Below are positions 53,145 to 62,505 of a DNA stretch of 64,000 bases, piece after piece. Under the pieces are notes generated by a model. The model saw nothing but the letters and a program-made list of their open reading frames with translations, was not told where the DNA came from and did no database searches. Position 1 is the stretch's first letter. Each line of letters begins with the position of its first letter. Source of the stretch: Arsenophonus nilaparvatae (lineage in GTDB: Bacteria > Pseudomonadota > Gammaproteobacteria > Enterobacterales > Enterobacteriaceae). The stretch lies in NCBI RefSeq assembly GCF_000757905.1, contig NZ_JRLH01000009.1; one strand, 5' to 3'. The position numbers were made by a program, and so were the translations under genes.

Positions 53145-54029
53145 ATGAGTAACAATATTTTTTACGAAAAACCAAACTTAGTTGTTGATAATGCTACTGT
53201 TACATACAATAACGGGCATACTGCTATTTACGATGCCAGTTTTAATATTACTGGTGGTTCAATTTGTGCGCTAGTAGGCGTTAATGGTAGTGGCAAATCA
53301 ACGCTGTTTAAGACAATAATGGGTTTAGTAACACCAACAAAAGGACGTGTAACATTAAACAATGCTGCGATCAAAACAGCACTTAAACAAAATATTATTG
53401 CTTACGTACCACAAACTGAAGAAGTTGACTGGAACTTTCCGGTTCTAGTTTCCGATGTAGTTATGATGGGCCGCTACGGTAAAATGGGTATTTTACGTAT
53501 TCCAAGCCAGCAAGATAAACAAATTGTTGCTGAAGCATTGGCGCGGGTTGATCTTACCGGTTTAGAACAACGACAAATAGGTGAACTTTCTGGCGGCCAA
53601 AAGAAAAGAGTTTTTCTTGCGCGAGCACTTGCGCAAGAAGGAAAAGTATTGCTGCTTGATGAACCTTTTACCGGCGTCGATGTAAAAACAGAAAATGCGA
53701 TTATTGAGCTTTTACGCTCTTTACGTAGCAATGGCTATTTAATTTTGGTTTCTACACATAACTTGGGAAGCGTGCCTGAATTTTGCGATCAAGTTATTTT
53801 AGTAAACCGAACTATACTGGCTAGTGGCCCGATCGAAACAACCTTTACCCAAAAAAATCTTCAACTCGCCTTCGGCGGTGTACTACGCCATATTAATCTC
53901 TCTGGTGCAGAACTTCACGATGATGATGATCCTCGTTCATTAACTGTTATTACTGATGATGAAAGAGCAGCTGTTTTTTATGGCAACCATGAACAAGCAT
54001 CCGTCATTAAAAAGCAACCAAAGGAATAA
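53145..54029 (+). CDS. sitB: Mn/Fe ABC transporter ATPase SitB/YfeB
   Basis: The ATP-hydrolysing subunit. In its 294 residues are Walker A GVNGSGKSTLFK (about 44-55), Q-loop YVPQTEEVDWNFPV, ABC signature LSGGQKKRVFLARALAQ, Walker B VLLLDEPFTGVD and the switch histidine in VSTHNLG. The PQTEEVDWxFP stretch is characteristic of metal-type Sit/Yfe ATPases. A charged tail of about 45 residues follows. Confidence 0.95.
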   Translation: MSNNIFYEKPNLVVDNATVTYNNGHTAIYDASFNITGGSICALVGVNGSGKSTLFKTIMGLVTPTKGRVTLNNAAIKTALKQNIIAYVPQTEEVDWNFPVLVSDVVMMGRYGKMGILRIPSQQDKQIVAEALARVDLTGLEQRQIGELSGGQKKRVFLARALAQEGKVLLLDEPFTGVDVKTENAIIELLRSLRSNGYLILVSTHNLGSVPEFCDQVILVNRTILASGPIETTFTQKNLQLAFGGVLRHINLSGAELHDDDDPRSLTVITDDERAAVFYGNHEQASVIKKQPKE

Positions 54030-54032
54030 ATC

Positions 54033-54923
54033 ATGTTGGATCTGTTACTTCAACCTTTTGAATATAACTACATGGTTAAAGCAATCTGGGTTAGTGCTAT
54101 CGTTGGAGCAGTCTGCGCTTTTCTGTCAGCTTATCTAATGTTAAAGGGGTGGTCGTTAATGGGCGATGCCCTTTCTCATTCTGTTGTTCCCGGAGTCGCA
54201 GGTGCCTATGCCCTTGGCCTTCCCTATTCTATAGGAGCATTTTTTACCGGTATTCTTGCCGCACTTTCCATGACATTGGTGCGCCATATTTCAAAACTAA
54301 AAGAAGATGCAGTAATTGGTTTTATTTTTTCCACCTTCTTTGCCATAGGATTGCTAATTCTTTCATTAAATCCCACTTCCGTTAATGTACAAACCATTAT
54401 CTTTGGCAATATTTTAGGTATTGCAGATGAAGATGTATTACAAGTTGAAATTATTATTACCATTTCTTTTATTATACTTATGTTTATCTGGAGAGATTTA
54501 CTTGCCGTATTCTTTGATGAAAATCATGCCCGTTCTATTGGACTAAATTCGCTAAAATTAAAAATTATTTTTTTTACCCTATTAAGCGCATGTACGGTTG
54601 CTGCCTTACAAACTGTGGGAGCTATACTTGTGATAGCAATGGTTATTACCCCAGGCGCTACAGCTTATTTACTCACGGATCAATTCAAGCGGTTACTTAT
54701 TATTGCCATACTAATCGGATTTACTTCCAGTGCTCTTGGCGCTTATATCAGTTATTTTATTAATGGTGCGACAGGCGGAATTATCGTTACTTTGCAAACA
54801 CTGATTTTTCTTTATGCCTTCTTTTTTGCCCCTAAATATGGTTTATTTGCTTCCCGCCGCAAAGCACGACAAGAAATTGTACACCTCAAACAGTTAAAAC
54901 AAGAGGTAAGCAACAATGAATGA
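54033..54923 (+). CDS. sitC: Mn/Fe ABC transporter permease SitC/YfeC
   Basis: First of two ABC-3 family membrane permeases, 296 residues with about eight helices. Typical motifs are LMLKGWSLMGDALSHSVVPGVAGAYALGLP near residue 35, LNPTSVNVQTIIFGNILGI and LQTVGAILVIAMVITPGATAYLL. It lies three bases after sitB and overlaps sitD by eight bases. Confidence 0.95.
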   Translation: MLDLLLQPFEYNYMVKAIWVSAIVGAVCAFLSAYLMLKGWSLMGDALSHSVVPGVAGAYALGLPYSIGAFFTGILAALSMTLVRHISKLKEDAVIGFIFSTFFAIGLLILSLNPTSVNVQTIIFGNILGIADEDVLQVEIIITISFIILMFIWRDLLAVFFDENHARSIGLNSLKLKIIFFTLLSACTVAALQTVGAILVIAMVITPGATAYLLTDQFKRLLIIAILIGFTSSALGAYISYFINGATGGIIVTLQTLIFLYAFFFAPKYGLFASRRKARQEIVHLKQLKQEVSNNE

Positions 54924-55779
54924 TTTGATGGAATTATTAATAACACCTTTTACTTTTCCTTTTATGCAAAAAGCTATCATTACCGCCCTTGTAACCGGAA
55001 CAGTGTGCGCTATTCTTTCCTACTTTTTGATACTTAAAGGTTGGTCTTTAATGGGTGATGCTATTTCTCATGCTGTATTACCCGGCATCGTTATCGCCTT
55101 TGTTATTGGTATTCCTTTATCAATTGGTGCTTTTATATCAGGAATTTTTTGTGCATTCGCGACCGGTTATCTAAAAGAAAATAGCCGCATAAAAGAAGAT
55201 ACTGTCATGGGTATTATTTTTTCTGGTATGTTTGCCTTTGGATTAGTACTATTTGCCCGTATCGATACAGATCAACATCTTACCCATATTCTTTTTGGTA
55301 ATATCCTTGGCATTACCAAAGCTGAATTTAAACAAACGCTTTGGATCTCAGCTTTTACTATCGCGATTATCCTGTTAAAGCGCAAAGATTTTATGCTTTA
55401 TTGTTTTGATCCTAATCAGGCAAAAGTTATTGGTTTACCCGTTAAACTTTTACATTATGGATTACTCTCTTTATTAGCACTTACCATTGTGGCATCTTTA
55501 CAAGCGGTAGGAATAATTCTGGTCATTGCTATGCTTATTTCCCCTGGAATTATAGCTTTTACACTCTGTCAAAATTTCAATCGAATGTTAATTATTGCAG
55601 TTATCGCCTCAACCACATCCTCTTTAATAGGCACTATTTTGAGTTTTCATATTGATGCAGCAACGGGGCCTTGTATTGTAATAACTCAAGCTATTTATTT
55701 TATTGCTGCATTAATCCACAGCTATATTAGTAAAATAAAAAAGCGCTCTTCTTTCGATAAAATTTCAATTCATCCTTAA
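54916..55779 (+). CDS. sitD: Mn/Fe ABC transporter permease SitD/YfeD
   Basis: Second permease, 287 residues, paralogous to SitC: LILKGWSLMGDAISHAVLPGIVIAFVIGIPLSIGAF, ILFGNILGI and LQAVGIILVIAMLISPGIIAFTL. Eight bases overlap with sitC imply coupled translation. It is followed by a terminator. SitC and SitD form the heterodimeric channel. Confidence 0.95.
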   Translation: MNDLMELLITPFTFPFMQKAIITALVTGTVCAILSYFLILKGWSLMGDAISHAVLPGIVIAFVIGIPLSIGAFISGIFCAFATGYLKENSRIKEDTVMGIIFSGMFAFGLVLFARIDTDQHLTHILFGNILGITKAEFKQTLWISAFTIAIILLKRKDFMLYCFDPNQAKVIGLPVKLLHYGLLSLLALTIVASLQAVGIILVIAMLISPGIIAFTLCQNFNRMLIIAVIASTTSSLIGTILSFHIDAATGPCIVITQAIYFIAALIHSYISKIKKRSSFDKISIHP

Positions 55780-55814
55780 GCTAAGAAATATATTAAAAAT
55801 AACCAGAAAAAATT

Positions 55815-55855
55815 AGGATTATCTTATTTATTACAGATGATAATCCTTAGTTTTT
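55815..55855 (+). terminator. Terminator after sitABCD
   Basis: AGGATTATC (55815-55823) and GATAATCCT (55839-55847) form a nine-base stem, followed by TAGTTTTT. It lies 36 bases after sitD. Confidence 0.82.
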
Positions 55856-56052
55856 CATACAAATTCTATTTATTAACTATAAATTGTCATAATATGATCT
55901 CAAGAATTGAAATGAATGATGCAATAACTAGAATGTAAATAGGTAATAATTCATTTCATTATTCAAATTAACATTTTGTCATCATAAAAATCTTTACTAA
56001 AGCTAAATTAGAAAACAATATATTTAACAATCATAGCAAAATAAATATTCCA

Positions 56053-56150
56053 ATTAATTGATTTAAAAATAATTAATCGGAATTTGGTCAAAGCTGGCTC
56101 GCGCAGAAGTTGACATTTCCTTGTCAGCTTTGATAAGCATTAATTGATAT
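56053..56150. other. Structured intergenic element of unknown function
   Basis: In an otherwise A/T desert, a GC-richer patch carries a perfect nine-base inverted repeat, TCAAAGCTG (56088-56096) and CAGCTTTGA (56125-56133). Inside it an alternative inner stem, TGACA (56111-56115) and TGTCA (56122-56126), shares two bases with the outer repeat, so the two folds exclude each other. ATTAAT-type repeats flank it. No T-tract follows, so it is not an ordinary terminator. It could be a small RNA, a protein-binding site or a relic; I cannot assign a family. Confidence 0.35.
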
Positions 56151-56284
56151 ATCAAGGCTATTATTGTTAAATTGCTATAAAAACATTCAAAACAATAGTT
56201 TTATTGCTAGATAAGTTATTACTGATGATCTTCATTCAACTGTTCAATAAAATTATTTTTCAATTGATTATAATATAAGAAAAA

Positions 56285-56824
56285 CTACCAGCCTAAAATA
56301 TTCATTATGAAGTAAAGTATTCCTCCTAGTATAATCGGTAATATATACAAAATAAAAAACTGCTGGAAAATGGTATGACGAGGAATAGTAATTTTAGCTT
56401 CTATCTCTTCTTTTGATACTTCAGTACCTTTCGCTCTTTCAAAAATAAGATGATCTTCAATACTTTCTTTAATAAATTTCAATTGACGATTCATTCTGTT
56501 ACCTGAAGCACTCAAAGCTTGACCAACAAACATTAAGAAAAATAGTAAAATAAAACCAAGATTAGCTGTCGAAAGTCCCATATGAGTACTGGGAATTGGT
56601 GAATTATGCCAAAAAAAATTTAAAAAGACCGTGTTTTGCCGTATCATAAGAGCCATAATTTTAATAAAATCATTGGCTACAGCATTTAAGCCATCCCCTT
56701 GTAAACCTTGCTTTTCTGCTAGCAAAACTAATGAAACTACAGTAGACACCAGCGCTAAAGAAAAAATTATCCATCCTAAAACCCGCTTTGTAATAGCGAT
56801 ATAAAATGCTGTTTGATAATTCAT
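56285..56824 (-). CDS. yniB: YniB family inner-membrane protein
   Basis: A 179-residue membrane protein with helices near 14-33, 85-105 and 155-178. The conserved stretches AITKRVLGWIIFSLALVSTVVSL, NTVFLNFFWHNSPIP, FVGQALSASGNRMNRQLKFIKESIEDHLI and ITIPRHTIFQQFFILYILPII match E. coli YniB almost end to end. The function is unknown. It is divergent from hxpB (yniC), the E. coli arrangement. Confidence 0.91.
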   Translation of the reverse strand: MNYQTAFYIAITKRVLGWIIFSLALVSTVVSLVLLAEKQGLQGDGLNAVANDFIKIMALMIRQNTVFLNFFWHNSPIPSTHMGLSTANLGFILLFFLMFVGQALSASGNRMNRQLKFIKESIEDHLIFERAKGTEVSKEEIEAKITIPRHTIFQQFFILYILPIILGGILYFIMNILGW

Positions 56825-57003
56825 TAAATCTCCTCATATTTTTTATATTACCATTTATATTAAATGATAAAATGTTATCAAAAACATATAAATGTTATTT
56901 TATCACTAACCAAAATAAGACCTCACCTACCTATATTAAAAGATTTCTTTATTTTAAATTGATAGAATTAAACAACAAATCATGAATAATAGGAGTGCTT
57001 TTA

Positions 57004-57669
57004 ATGTCTCATGAGCTATCTATCAAAGCTGCTATTTTTGACATGGATGGGCTATTGATTAATTCTGAACCCCTTTGGAGCCAAGCAGAAAAAGAAATTC
57101 TTAGTAAACTTGGAGTTAATACTTCAATTGCTAATCAACTTCCCGACACTCTAGGATTACGTATCGATCAAGTGGTACAACTGTGGTATTTAGCTGCCCC
57201 CTGGCAAGGAACCTCATTAGAAGAGGTGGAACAAAAAATTGTTAGACGGGTTATTGAACTTATAGAAGAACAACGACCTTTATTACCAGGTGTTAAACAT
57301 GCACTTCAACTATGTCAGGATCATAATTTGAAAATTGGTTTAGCATCAGCTTCACCAAAGCACATATTAGAAAAAGTACTCACTATGTTTAATATTCGCA
57401 ATTACTTTTCAGCAGTAGTATCAGCGACACCATTACCCTACAGTAAACCCCATCCAGAAGTTTATTTACAAGCAGCGAAACTGCTAGCTATAGAACCAAC
57501 ACATTGTGTGGCTTTTGAAGACTCTTTTCATGGTATGATTGCGGTTAAAGCTGCACGTATGCGTAGTATCGTTGTCCCACCAAAAGATCATTTCACTGAT
57601 CCACGTTGGACATTAGCAGACGTCAAACTCAATACGCTGGCTGAATTAACAACTAAGCATATCGTTTAA
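57004..57669 (+). CDS. hxpB: HAD-family sugar-phosphate phosphatase HxpB (YniC)
   Basis: HxpB dephosphorylates hexose and pentitol phosphates, including 2-deoxyglucose 6-phosphate. The HAD motif I is AIFDMDGLLINSEPLW with nucleophile D13 and acid/base D15. Motif II is GLASASPKHIL, the lysine lies in YSKPHPEVYLQAAKLL and motif IV is CVAFEDSFHGMIAVKAA. The ATG at 57004 (221 residues) is favoured by AGGAG nine bases upstream; a GTG at 56995 would leave no spacing. Confidence 0.94.
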   Translation: MSHELSIKAAIFDMDGLLINSEPLWSQAEKEILSKLGVNTSIANQLPDTLGLRIDQVVQLWYLAAPWQGTSLEEVEQKIVRRVIELIEEQRPLLPGVKHALQLCQDHNLKIGLASASPKHILEKVLTMFNIRNYFSAVVSATPLPYSKPHPEVYLQAAKLLAIEPTHCVAFEDSFHGMIAVKAARMRSIVVPPKDHFTDPRWTLADVKLNTLAELTTKHIV

Positions 57670-57679
57670 ATTTGATCAA

Positions 57680-57713
57680 TTGGCAGTAATTTGATGCATC
57701 AGTATACTGCCAA
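57680..57713 (+). terminator. Inverted repeat after hxpB, possible terminator
   Basis: TTGGCAGTA and TACTGCCAA form a nine-base perfect stem with a long loop, ten bases past hxpB. No U-tract follows, so it may act as a 3'-end stabiliser or a weak terminator. Confidence 0.5.
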
Positions 57714-57824
57714 ACTAATGCAATATCACTTCTCTTACAAAAAATTGCTCTTATTATTTAATAAATAAGATATTTTTTTCGATTACACTACTCAAACTAA
57801 GCCAAAACTATTATACTTTGCAAA

Positions 57825-57840
57825 CTGTATAAATAAACAG
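57825..57840 (+). promoter_or_regulatory. LexA box upstream of ydjM
   Basis: CTGTATAAATAAACAG is a full CTGT-N8-ACAG LexA operator with the favoured A/T-rich centre, 16 bases before the ydjM ATG. E. coli ydjM is an SOS gene repressed by LexA, so the regulatory link is conserved. E. coli has two such boxes; only one is evident here. Confidence 0.92.
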
Positions 57841-57856
57841 TTGGATATTATATGCT

Positions 57857-58450
57857 ATGACTGCCACCGGGCATCTGTTTTTTTCAGTATCATCATTAAT
57901 ACTTGTGCATAAACTAGCAATAACACCTGAGTTTGCACATGGTGATTGGCTTCATTTATTAGCCGGTGCGCTACTTGGCGCACTGCTACCGGATATAGAT
58001 CATCCATCCTCTTCTCTCGGACGCTTATTTCGTTTCATTTCTGTGCCAATTTGTCGTTTATGTGGTCACCGTGGTTTCACCCACAGTTTACTCGCATGGC
58101 TGCTCATTATGTTATTATCAACTCAATTGCCCAATAGTTACTGGCTTTCTGATGCCCTGATTCAAGCATTCTTATTAGGTTATTTTAGTCATTTAGTCGG
58201 GGATATGTTAACCGCGAAAGGGATACCTTTCTTATGGCCAGCAAAAATTTCTTTCTGTTTTCCTATCTTAGGTAATAATTCTAATCAAAGAGCAGAACAT
58301 TCTATCGCCATCTTATTAGCTATTTGTGCGATATTAATTCCATCGAACTATCAATTACCACTACGACCGCTGTTACAAGAAACAAAGAAAAACGTTATTA
58401 CATATGTAGTTAATGAATTAAATGATTTAATTTTATTCCATTCACGATGA
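57857..58450 (+). CDS. ydjM: YdjM, LexA-regulated inner-membrane metal-dependent hydrolase-like protein
   Basis: A 197-residue membrane protein of the YbcI/YdjM (DUF457) family. It has the metal-type histidines and aspartates in MTATGHLFFSV, GALLPDIDHPSSSLGRLFR, CGHRGFTHSLLAWLL and GYFSHLVGDMLTAKGIPFLWP. Family members are described as membrane-bound metal-dependent hydrolases, but the reaction is unknown. It is the SOS-induced ydjM by its position after hxpB and its LexA box. Confidence 0.92.
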   Translation: MTATGHLFFSVSSLILVHKLAITPEFAHGDWLHLLAGALLGALLPDIDHPSSSLGRLFRFISVPICRLCGHRGFTHSLLAWLLIMLLSTQLPNSYWLSDALIQAFLLGYFSHLVGDMLTAKGIPFLWPAKISFCFPILGNNSNQRAEHSIAILLAICAILIPSNYQLPLRPLLQETKKNVITYVVNELNDLILFHSR

Positions 58451-58611
58451 AATATTATTAATATAAAATTGAATTTAGTTATAAGAAAATTATTTTTATT
58501 GCTGATAATATATAAGGGAAAATGAGTTTCATTGGAAGTTTTTCATCATCTTACTTCACCAATGACAAAAAATCTTATACCTAGAACAATAAACCGAGCT
58601 GGAGAGTGGGT

Positions 58612-59976
58612 ATGAATTTCCCTGTAATTCTGAATGTACTTATCTTTATCCTATTATTGCTGTTATTGGCCAAAATAAGTGCAGATGGATGGAGTCTATC
58701 AAAAAAAGTTTTTGTCGGTCTTCTTATTGGTACTGTTTTTGGTGTTGTTTTACATTTAGTATATGGTATTAATAATCAAATAGTGCATGATTCATTATCT
58801 TGGTTCAATATTGTAGGCAATGGGTATGTGAAATTACTTCAAATGATTATTATGCCTTTGGTATTTGCTTCCATACTAAATGCGGTAGCACGTTTGCATC
58901 AAACCTCTTCATTAGGAAAAATCAGTTTTTTCACCATTGGGATCCTTCTTTTTACAACAGCCATTGCCGCTCTCATCGGGATTATTATTACATATTGGTT
59001 TGGCTTAACTGCAGAAGGTCTGGTACAAACTAGTAGTGAAACTATTCAACTTGGGATAATAGAAAATAACTACATCCACAAGGTTTCTGATTTAACAATA
59101 CCTCAATTAATATTATCATTTATTCCTAAAAATCCATTTGCCGATCTGGCAGGAGCTAATCCAACATCTATTATTAGCGTTGTTATTTTTTCTACCTTTT
59201 TAGGCATAGCGGCTCTCCAATTAGCTAAAACTAATCCCGAAAAAGGTGAAAAAATATTATCTGCTATTGATATTTTTCAATCCTGGATCATGAAGCTGGT
59301 TCGGCTAGTTATACGGCTTACACCATATGGAGTAATGGCTTTAATGATTAAAGTTGTTGCTAATTCAAACCTACAAGATATTATTAAACTTGGCACTTTT
59401 GTAATTGCTTCTTATTTAGCATTATCCTTAATGTTTATTGTCCATGCTATACTTCTTTCTTTCTCTGGCATTAATCCGATAAAATTTTTTAAAAAAGTCA
59501 TTCCTGTATTAATTTTTGCATTTACTAGTCGTTCAAGTGCTGGCAGTATTGCATTAAACGTTGAAACGCAAACTCAGCAACTGGGCATTCCTGAATCAAT
59601 TGCTAATTTTTCAGCATCCTTTGGCACAACAATTGGTCAAAATGGATGCGCAGGTATTTACCCCGCAATGCTTGCTGTAATGGTTGCCCCAACGGTAGGA
59701 ATCAATCCCCTGGATCCTATATGGATCGCTACACTTGTTGGTATTGTGACCATAAGTTCTGCCGGGGTGGCCGGCGTAGGTGGGGGAGCAACTTTTGCTG
59801 CATTAATGGTTTTACCCGCGATGGGATTACCAATTACTTTAGTAGCGTTACTTATTTCGATTGAACCATTGATCGATATGGGAAGAACTGCATTAAATGT
59901 TAATGGCTCAATGGTTGCAGGAACAATTACTAGCCAATTGATGCATCAAACGGATAAAAGTATTTTCGATAAATAA
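58612..59976 (+). CDS. tcyP: L-cystine symporter TcyP
   Basis: TcyP (YdjN) imports L-cystine with ions and belongs to the DAACS family of dicarboxylate/amino acid:cation symporters. The 454-residue product begins MNFPVILNVLIFILLL and has GNGYVKLLQMIIMPLVFASILNAVARL, the SSAGSIALNVETQ loop and FGTTIGQNGCAGIYPAMLAVMVAP. VGGGATFAALMVLPAMGLP follows. ATG 58612 is chosen by homology; a GTG two codons upstream is possible. Cystine uptake fits scavenging of sulfur from a host. Confidence 0.96.
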   Translation: MNFPVILNVLIFILLLLLLAKISADGWSLSKKVFVGLLIGTVFGVVLHLVYGINNQIVHDSLSWFNIVGNGYVKLLQMIIMPLVFASILNAVARLHQTSSLGKISFFTIGILLFTTAIAALIGIIITYWFGLTAEGLVQTSSETIQLGIIENNYIHKVSDLTIPQLILSFIPKNPFADLAGANPTSIISVVIFSTFLGIAALQLAKTNPEKGEKILSAIDIFQSWIMKLVRLVIRLTPYGVMALMIKVVANSNLQDIIKLGTFVIASYLALSLMFIVHAILLSFSGINPIKFFKKVIPVLIFAFTSRSSAGSIALNVETQTQQLGIPESIANFSASFGTTIGQNGCAGIYPAMLAVMVAPTVGINPLDPIWIATLVGIVTISSAGVAGVGGGATFAALMVLPAMGLPITLVALLISIEPLIDMGRTALNVNGSMVAGTITSQLMHQTDKSIFDK

Positions 59977-60002
59977 TATTTCAAACTTATAATCTCTGTC
60001 CA

Positions 60003-60033
60003 AAAGTCCTATTAGAAATCTCTTTAGGACTTT
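60003..60033 (+). terminator. Inverted repeat after tcyP, possible terminator
   Basis: AAAGTCCTA and TTAGGACTTT form a stem about 27 bases past tcyP, with a loop of about a dozen bases and a weak following T-stretch. Confidence 0.5.
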
Positions 60034-60242
60034 AAAACAACTAGTCAACTTTATGAAATAGATTATTTTTATTATTAAATACGATTGACAATAACGATTA
60101 TTTTAAAACTTAAATAATTATTTTGTCTATTCATAATTTTCATTTTAAATCCACTAGATAACCAATAAATGCATACTATAAAATAAATATCTTGTTTCTC
60201 ACAATTGTAGAATTATTAACAGTTTTTTTACTAGATGAAAAA

Positions 60243-61040
60243 TTACCACCAGGTATAAAAATGGTGAACAGGCCCAATTCCTTCGCCAACATTTAATCTA
60301 TTGGCATGCTTCAAGGTATTTTGCACATAATTTTTAGCTGCAATAATTGTATCTTGCCAGTTGTCAAAGTAAGGACGCTTAGCAGCCAACGCTGCAGATA
60401 ATGTACAACCAGTACCATGAGTATTTTGTGTTCTTACTTTAGGTAATGAATATCGCCATTCACCATTATGTGTAATAAGCCAATCGGGGCTTTCTTTATT
60501 ATCAAGATGTCCACCCTTTATAAGCACAGCCGGGCAGCCAAATGATAATAGTTTTCTTCCTTGAGATACCATCTCCTGTTCATTTCTAGCTATATTGCAA
60601 TTAAGAAGTACTGCTGCCTCAGGCAAATTGGGGGTAATAAGAGACACTTTAGGTAACAAAATATGAATAAGACTATCGATTGCATCAGCATCCAATAATG
60701 GTACCCCACTTTTCGCAAGCATAACGGTATCTAGTACCGTAAAAGATAATGAATATTTTTCTAGTGCCGCTGCTACTATGGATATATTTGTAGCATTTGA
60801 TAACATACCAATTTTCACACTATCAATTCGAACATCAGTTAATACTGATTCAAGTTGTGAAGCGACAATTTCGCCAGGAATATTATGAATTGACTGTACT
60901 GCGCAAGTATTTTGCGCAACTAATGCGGTTATCACAGCTGCACCATAATTTCCTAATGAGGAAAATACTTTCAAATCAGCATGTATACCTGCACCACCCG
61001 TTGGATCAGTTCCAGCAATTGATAAGGAATTATAAATCAT
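60243..61040 (-). CDS. thiD: Hydroxymethylpyrimidine / phosphomethylpyrimidine kinase
   Basis: ThiD phosphorylates HMP and HMP-P for thiamine synthesis or salvage. The 265-residue ribokinase-fold protein has SIAGTDPTGGAGIHADLKVFSSLGNYGAAVITALVAQNT at the N-terminus, MLAKSGVPLLD, ITPNLPEAAVLL and the catalytic anion-hole motif NTHGTGCTLSAALA near residue 215. It is closer to ThiD than to PdxY/PdxK because of GTDPTGGAG. It stands alone here without thiC, thiE or thiM and without a visible TPP riboswitch, which suggests a salvage role; that is inference. Confidence 0.92.
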   Translation of the reverse strand: MIYNSLSIAGTDPTGGAGIHADLKVFSSLGNYGAAVITALVAQNTCAVQSIHNIPGEIVASQLESVLTDVRIDSVKIGMLSNATNISIVAAALEKYSLSFTVLDTVMLAKSGVPLLDADAIDSLIHILLPKVSLITPNLPEAAVLLNCNIARNEQEMVSQGRKLLSFGCPAVLIKGGHLDNKESPDWLITHNGEWRYSLPKVRTQNTHGTGCTLSAALAAKRPYFDNWQDTIIAAKNYVQNTLKHANRLNVGEGIGPVHHFYTWW

Positions 61041-62505
61041 AAATTTTCCTAATATTAAAATATTAATCAGAATAATTTATGCTACCTTACTTGACTTATT
61101 AGATTAAACCAATAGTTATTTTATATCACAACAAATGAATATATTACCTTTACTACCCTATTTCACTATTTTTTGTTTAGTGTTAAGATATAATAAAAAT
61201 CATTCTCATTATATATCTTTTATCAATTTTGTATTTTTAATGAAATAACCCAAATACAACTAATTTTGTTGCACTTAAGCATAATATTTTTCTTATCAAG
61301 AATGGCTTTAAAACTAAAAATTTACTATTGTATTTTATAAAATGAAATAATAAATAATTTATCTATCAATAGCGCTCATTTTATATAAATAAAACCAATG
61401 GATATCACAGATTAGTCTCTTGCTTTAGCATAAAATAGTATTCAATATTGACAAGTTTATTGATAGGAACCAGTTTTATAAATAATAAAATTAAAATCAA
61501 TTTTTTTCAAAACAAAAAAATAACACTATTATTGGATTATATTATCTTTCAATCGTGAAATATAATGAATCTTACAAAACCATCTGTTTTTATTAATTTA
61601 AATAAAAATTTTATATAGATAATAGTACATTTAAAATTAGATACCTAATACTAATTAACAAATACCATTTATAACTAATAAAATGATTTAACTGCATAAA
61701 AAATTAATGTAGCGCATAAAATGGTATTTATTATACAGTTTATTAAATAAAAATTGAATAATAAAGTATAAGAAATAAAAAAAATGCGACGACAATCTTG
61801 TTATTAATGCTAATGTTATTTTTATTGAAATGCCAAACTCTCAACAACGCTTTAATATTCAAATTATCTTAATATAAATTTTTTATTACTTATCCTTTGG
61901 CTAACTCAACGGCTGTGGAATATAGTTAAAACATTTTCTATACATAACCAAATACTATAGATGTTTTAAGCATAATAAATATTTAACTTTAATAATTCAT
62001 TCTATCGAGAGATAACTCACTTGAAAGTTAATATATAACAATTCTTTCCTCTATCTAAAAAAATATAACTAATAAACTATAAACACATTGATTAGCTTAA
62101 TTCGATAATCATAACTTTACACTAAAAATATGACATTAATAATTTTATGATTTCAGTTAAATTAGTTGATAAAATTAATAATGCAGTTTGATAATTTATT
62201 TGATTTATTGTTAGTACAATTTAATATTTTTAAAAAAGATTTACACTAACAATACTTAATTAATTTATAATTTGAGTAATAATGGGCTATTTTACCAAAT
62301 TGCATAATTAAATAACGAACATTTAATTAACATATAGATATAATTTTCAAATTTTATTTAACGTTTATATTTTTTTCAATAAAACAAATTATAATCAATC
62401 TTACATACATTTAAGCTACCGTGATTTCCCTGGTGTAATATGGCGATTTGAATGATATACTATAAGATAATACTATTTTAATTTTAGATAATAATTTGAG
62501 ATAAA
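61041..62505. other. 1.46-kb AT-rich gene desert
   Basis: No ORF, hairpin terminator or RNA gene is recognisable on either strand. Composition is extreme A/T with many homopolymer runs. The one notable site is a Fur-like sequence near 61191-61214, described separately. This may be an eroded gene or island. Confidence 0.55.
61191..61214. promoter_or_regulatory. Orphan Fur-like site
   Basis: TAATAAAAATCATTCTCATTATAT shares AATCATTCTCATTA with the Fur box upstream of sitA. It lies about 150 bases upstream of thiD and faces no plus-strand gene. It may be the operator of a lost iron-responsive gene or a chance match in AT-rich DNA. Confidence 0.35.
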
